Shown: in pieces, positions 35,263-37,885 of the stretch
Layout of the letters: each line of letters begins with the position of its first letter
How positions within the stretch are numbered: the stretch's first letter is position 1
Source of the DNA: Paracoccaceae bacterium
Lineage (GTDB): Bacteria; Pseudomonadota; Alphaproteobacteria; Rhodobacterales; Rhodobacteraceae
NCBI GenBank assembly: GCA_020832655.1
Contig: JAFIEF010000028.1
Coordinates: 1 to 37,885 of the forward strand
Reading direction: 5' to 3'
Length of the DNA stretch: 37,885 nt
Notes under the pieces: model-generated
Told to the model about the DNA's origin: nothing
Databases searched by the model: none
What the model saw: the letters and a program-made list of their open reading frames with translations, nothing else
Program-made: the position numbers and the translations under genes

Positions 35263-36561
35263 ATGCTTCAGGATCAGGACCGCATCTTTACCAATCTTTA
35301 CGGGATGCATGACCGTTCGCTGAAAGGCGCGATTGCGCGTGGGCATTGGGACGGCACCAGGAAGATCCTTGAAAAGGGCCGCGACTGGATCATCGACGAG
35401 ATGAAGCAGTCGGGCCTGCGCGGGCGCGGCGGGGCGGGCTTTCCGACCGGGCTGAAATGGTCCTTCATGCCCAAGGAAAGCGATGGCCGCCCGGCCTATC
35501 TGGTGGTCAATGCCGACGAATCCGAACCCGGCACCTGCAAGGACCGCGAGATCATGCGCCATGATCCGCATACATTGATCGAAGGCTGCCTGATCGCCAG
35601 CTTCGCGATGAATGCGCATGCCTGCTATATCTATATTCGCGGCGAATATATCCGCGAGCGCGAAGCGCTGCAAAACGCCATTGACGAGGCTTACGAGGCC
35701 GGGCTGGTGGGCCGCAATGCCTGCGGGTCGGGCTGGGATTTCGACCTCTATGTGCATCACGGCGCGGGTGCCTATATCTGCGGCGAGGAGACCGCGCTGC
35801 TGGAAAGTCTGGAAGGCAAGAAGGGCATGCCGCGCATGAAGCCGCCCTTCCCGGCAGGGGCGGGGCTTTATGGCTGCCCGACCACGGTCAATAATGTCGA
35901 ATCCATTGCTGTCGTGCCCACCATCTTGCGCCGGGGTGGCGCGTGGTTTGCCGGTTTCGGGCGGCCCAACAACACCGGCACCAAGCTGTTTGCGGTCTCT
36001 GGCCATGTGAACAAGCCGTGTGTCGTGGAAGAGGCGATGTCGATCAGCTTTGAAGAACTGATCGAACAGCACTGTGGGGGCATTCGTGGCGGCTGGGACA
36101 ATCTGCTGGCAGTGATCCCCGGCGGGTCATCCGTGCCTTGCGTGCGCGGCGAGAAGATGCGCGATGCGATCATGGATTTCGACTATCTGCGCGGTGATCT
36201 GCAATCGGGCCTTGGCACGGCAGCGGTGATTGTGATGGACAAGCAGACCGACATCATCAAGGCCATCTGGCGGCTGGCCAAGTTCTACAAGCATGAAAGC
36301 TGTGGCCAATGCACGCCGTGCCGCGAGGGCACCGGCTGGATGATGCGGGTGATGGACCGGCTGGTGCGCGGCGAGGCCGAGATCGAGGAAATCGATATGC
36401 TTTGGGATGTCTCCAAGCAGGTCGAAGGCCACACCATCTGCGCGCTGGGCGATGCCGCAGCCTGGCCGATTCAGGGGCTGATCCGCAATTTCCGCGACGA
36501 GATCGAAGACCGCATCCGCGCGCAAAAGGCCGGGCGCGCGTCGCAGGTCGCGGCAGAGTAA
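35263..36561 (+). CDS. nuoF: NADH-quinone oxidoreductase subunit F
   Basis: The 432-residue 51-kDa-type subunit oxidises NADH via FMN and passes electrons to cluster N3. The NADH motif [10 protein letters not shown] is at about 54-63 and the FMN-binding [16 protein letters not shown] near 84-99. The second glycine-rich motif [19 protein letters not shown] is also present. The N3 ligands are C347, C350 and C353 (CGQCTPC) and C393 (HTICALGD). All catalytic features are intact and the length is normal. The gene is 21 bp after the DUF5337 gene and 12 bp before the DUF5333 gene. Confidence 0.97.
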   Translation: MLQDQDRIFTNLYGMHDRSLKGAIARGHWDGTRKILEKGRDWIIDEMKQSGLRGRGGAGFPTGLKWSFMPKESDGRPAYLVVNADESEPGTCKDREIMRHDPHTLIEGCLIASFAMNAHACYIYIRGEYIREREALQNAIDEAYEAGLVGRNACGSGWDFDLYVHHGAGAYICGEETALLESLEGKKGMPRMKPPFPAGAGLYGCPTTVNNVESIAVVPTILRRGGAWFAGFGRPNNTGTKLFAVSGHVNKPCVVEEAMSISFEELIEQHCGGIRGGWDNLLAVIPGGSSVPCVRGEKMRDAIMDFDYLRGDLQSGLGTAAVIVMDKQTDIIKAIWRLAKFYKHESCGQCTPCREGTGWMMRVMDRLVRGEAEIEEIDMLWDVSKQVEGHTICALGDAAAWPIQGLIRNFRDEIEDRIRAQKAGRASQVAAE

Positions 36562-36573
36562 GGGGCGAGGCAA

Positions 36574-37023
36574 GTGCATCAGGTGACGACACGGACAAGA
36601 TCGGTTCTGGCGGGGCTGGCCTGCAGCATCATGTTGGCCGCGCCGCTTGCGGCTGATGCCATGCCGCAGGCCGATGTGAACGCGTCGCTGCGCGACAATC
36701 AGGCAATCTATAACGGGCTGTTCACCGCCGCGGTGATCCGCCATATCGTCAATGCTTGCCCGGATTTGCAGGGGCCGGGGCGCTTGCAGCGCGTCAGCTT
36801 CTTCCTGTCGCTTTACAATCAGGCGCGGGGTATGGGCTTCACGCGCGCCCAGATCGAAGCCTTTGTCGATGACGAGGCCGAGCAGGCAAGGCTGCAATCG
36901 GTGGTGGACCGGCATTTCATGGATGCGGGCGTGAACCCGAAGGATGATCAGGCCGTCTGCGTCTATGCGCGCGGCCAGATGGATGAACGCACGGCGCTGG
37001 GGCGCCGCCTGCGCGAGAGGTAA
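36574..37023 (+). CDS. DUF5333 exported protein in the nuo operon
   Basis: A 149-residue protein from GTG 36574, with AAGGGG 8 nt upstream; GTG 36583 is an alternative. Residues 1-29 look like a Sec signal peptide (basic start, hydrophobic LAGLACSIMLAAPLA, then ADA before M30), so the mature part is periplasmic. The mature protein is mainly helical with two cysteines (NACPDL and AVCVYA) that could form a disulfide. The pattern fits what I associate with DUF5333. It lies between nuoF and nuoG with gaps of 12 and 3 bp, so it is co-expressed with complex I, though on the opposite side of the membrane from NuoF and NuoG. Its function is unknown. Confidence 0.83.
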   Translation: MHQVTTRTRSVLAGLACSIMLAAPLAADAMPQADVNASLRDNQAIYNGLFTAAVIRHIVNACPDLQGPGRLQRVSFFLSLYNQARGMGFTRAQIEAFVDDEAEQARLQSVVDRHFMDAGVNPKDDQAVCVYARGQMDERTALGRRLRER

Positions 37024-37026
37024 CGG

Positions 37027-37885
37027 ATGTCAGAGCTGCGCAAGATCATCATCGACGGTCACGAGATCGAGGTTCCCCCCGCGATGACCCTGATTCAGGC
37101 CTGTGAACAGGCCGGGATTGAAGTGCCGCGTTTTTGCTATCACGAGCGGCTGTCGATTGCCGGCAATTGCCGCATGTGTCTGGTCGAGGTGGTGGGCGGC
37201 CCGCCCAAGCCCGCCGCAAGCTGCGCGATGCAGGTGAAGGATTTGCGCCCCGGCCCCGAAGGCCAGCCGCCGGTGATCCGCACCAACAGCCCGATGGTCA
37301 AGAAGGCCCGCGAAGGGGTGATGGAGTTTCTGCTGATCAACCACCCGCTGGATTGCCCGATCTGCGATCAGGGCGGCGAATGTGATCTGCAGGATCAGGC
37401 AATGGCCTATGGCGTCGATTTCAGCCGCTACCGCGAGCCCAAGCGCGCGGTCGAGGATTTGCAGCTTGGCCCGCTGGTCGAAACCCATATGACGCGCTGC
37501 ATCTCCTGCACCCGCTGCGTGCGCTTCACGACCGAAGTGGCGGGTCAGACCGTGATGGGCCAGACGGGCCGGGGGGAAGACGCGGAAATCACCACCTATC
37601 TGGGCGCGCTGATCGAATCGGAAATGCTGGGCAATATCGTCGATCTGTGCCCGGTGGGGGCGCTGGTGTCGAAACCCTACAGCTTCACCGCGCGCCCGTG
37701 GGAACTGACCAAGACCGAAACCATCGATGTGATGGATGGCTTGGGCAGCAATATCCGCGTGGACACCAAGGGGCGCGAGGTCATGCGCATCCTGCCGCGC
37801 AATCATGACGGCGTGAATGAAGAATGGCTGTCGGACAAGTCGCGCTATGTCTGGGACGGGCTGAAGCGTCAGCGTCTGGACCGCC
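37027..37885 (+). CDS. nuoG: NADH-quinone oxidoreductase subunit G, 5' part (partial)
   Basis: The gene starts at ATG 37027, 3 bp after the DUF5333 stop, and runs open to the window end (286 full codons). The N-terminal [2Fe-2S] domain has C37, C48, C51 and C66. The H106-x3-C110-x2-C113-x5-C119 set binds a [4Fe-4S] cluster (N5), and C158, C161, C164 and C208 bind another (N4). These relay electrons from NuoF towards NuoB. The start of the molybdopterin-like domain ([21 protein letters not shown]) follows. All visible ligands are intact. The rest of the gene and operon lies beyond the window. Confidence 0.96.
   Translation, partial: MSELRKIIIDGHEIEVPPAMTLIQACEQAGIEVPRFCYHERLSIAGNCRMCLVEVVGGPPKPAASCAMQVKDLRPGPEGQPPVIRTNSPMVKKAREGVMEFLLINHPLDCPICDQGGECDLQDQAMAYGVDFSRYREPKRAVEDLQLGPLVETHMTRCISCTRCVRFTTEVAGQTVMGQTGRGEDAEITTYLGALIESEMLGNIVDLCPVGALVSKPYSFTARPWELTKTETIDVMDGLGSNIRVDTKGREVMRILPRNHDGVNEEWLSDKSRYVWDGLKRQRLDR

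Noticed and set aside
33871-36072. 733-codon frame antisense to nuoE, DUF5337 and nuoF
   Set aside because: It crosses three genes of the nuo operon and has shadow-type composition only.

Overview
The window is a stretch of chromosome from a high-GC alphaproteobacterium, almost certainly a member of the Rhodobacteraceae. The support is the nuo operon carrying small DUF5337 and DUF5333 genes between core subunits, a long NuoE with an extra C-terminal domain, the DUF1244/DUF5671 pair, the Rhodobacteraceae-type leucine catabolic genes, and an intergenic repeat of a kind I recall from this family. I see no insertion sequence, prophage, CRISPR array, tRNA or rRNA. Genes are packed tightly and many are translationally coupled (ATGA or TAATG overlaps). 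Nearly all of the long antisense reading frames are high-GC shadows.

Layout. 1-889: end of a two-subunit 3-oxoacid CoA-transferase operon. 948-5785 (minus): a two-gene RND efflux system, with an unusually long pump and a palindromic site upstream. 6002-9541 (plus): yfgM-like, bamB and der, the classic outer-membrane-assembly/ribosome-GTPase gene order. 9632-13476 (minus): gyrB with a clear sigma-70-type promoter, preceded by a three-gene operon (DUF1244, DUF5671, unknown membrane-anchored protein). 13668-16146 (plus): pyk, a small membrane protein, rpmI, rplT and a textbook terminator. 16254-18369: a proteostasis-flavoured group, cnoX, a solo LON-domain protein and a Trm112-like protein, converging on hspQ. 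18670-20664: phaA and phaB (acetoacetyl-CoA to polyhydroxyalkanoate). 20801-20974 (minus): a small DUF465/YdcH gene; 21253-22158: a LysR regulator. 22300-30875: leucine catabolism (ivd; mccB, mccA, a GST-like protein, HMG-CoA lyase, methylglutaconyl-CoA hydratase), interrupted by a convergent ompW-like gene and a DUF1622 membrane protein. 31141-end: nuoABCDE, DUF5337, nuoF, DUF5333 and the start of nuoG (respiratory complex I).

Metabolic logic. Isovaleryl-CoA dehydrogenase, methylcrotonyl-CoA carboxylase, methylglutaconyl-CoA hydratase and HMG-CoA lyase turn isovaleryl-CoA into acetyl-CoA and acetoacetate. The CoA-transferase at the left edge can activate acetoacetate. The thiolase and reductase in the middle can then split acetoacetyl-CoA or send it to polyhydroxybutyrate. 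Complex I re-oxidises the NADH produced.

Nothing here is a flagrantly novel system. The best leads are the uncharacterised small proteins inside the complex I operon, the grouping of a free LON substrate-binding domain with CnoX and HspQ, the enlarged RND pump, the GST-like gene inside the leucine operon, a repeated 21-23 nt intergenic motif that partly forms a 28-codon ORF, and several promoter/operator palindromes (ivd, efflux operon, ompW FNR-type box). Start codons were re-assigned for many genes using Shine-Dalgarno spacing and family N-termini. All functional calls rest on reading motifs by eye, without database searches.
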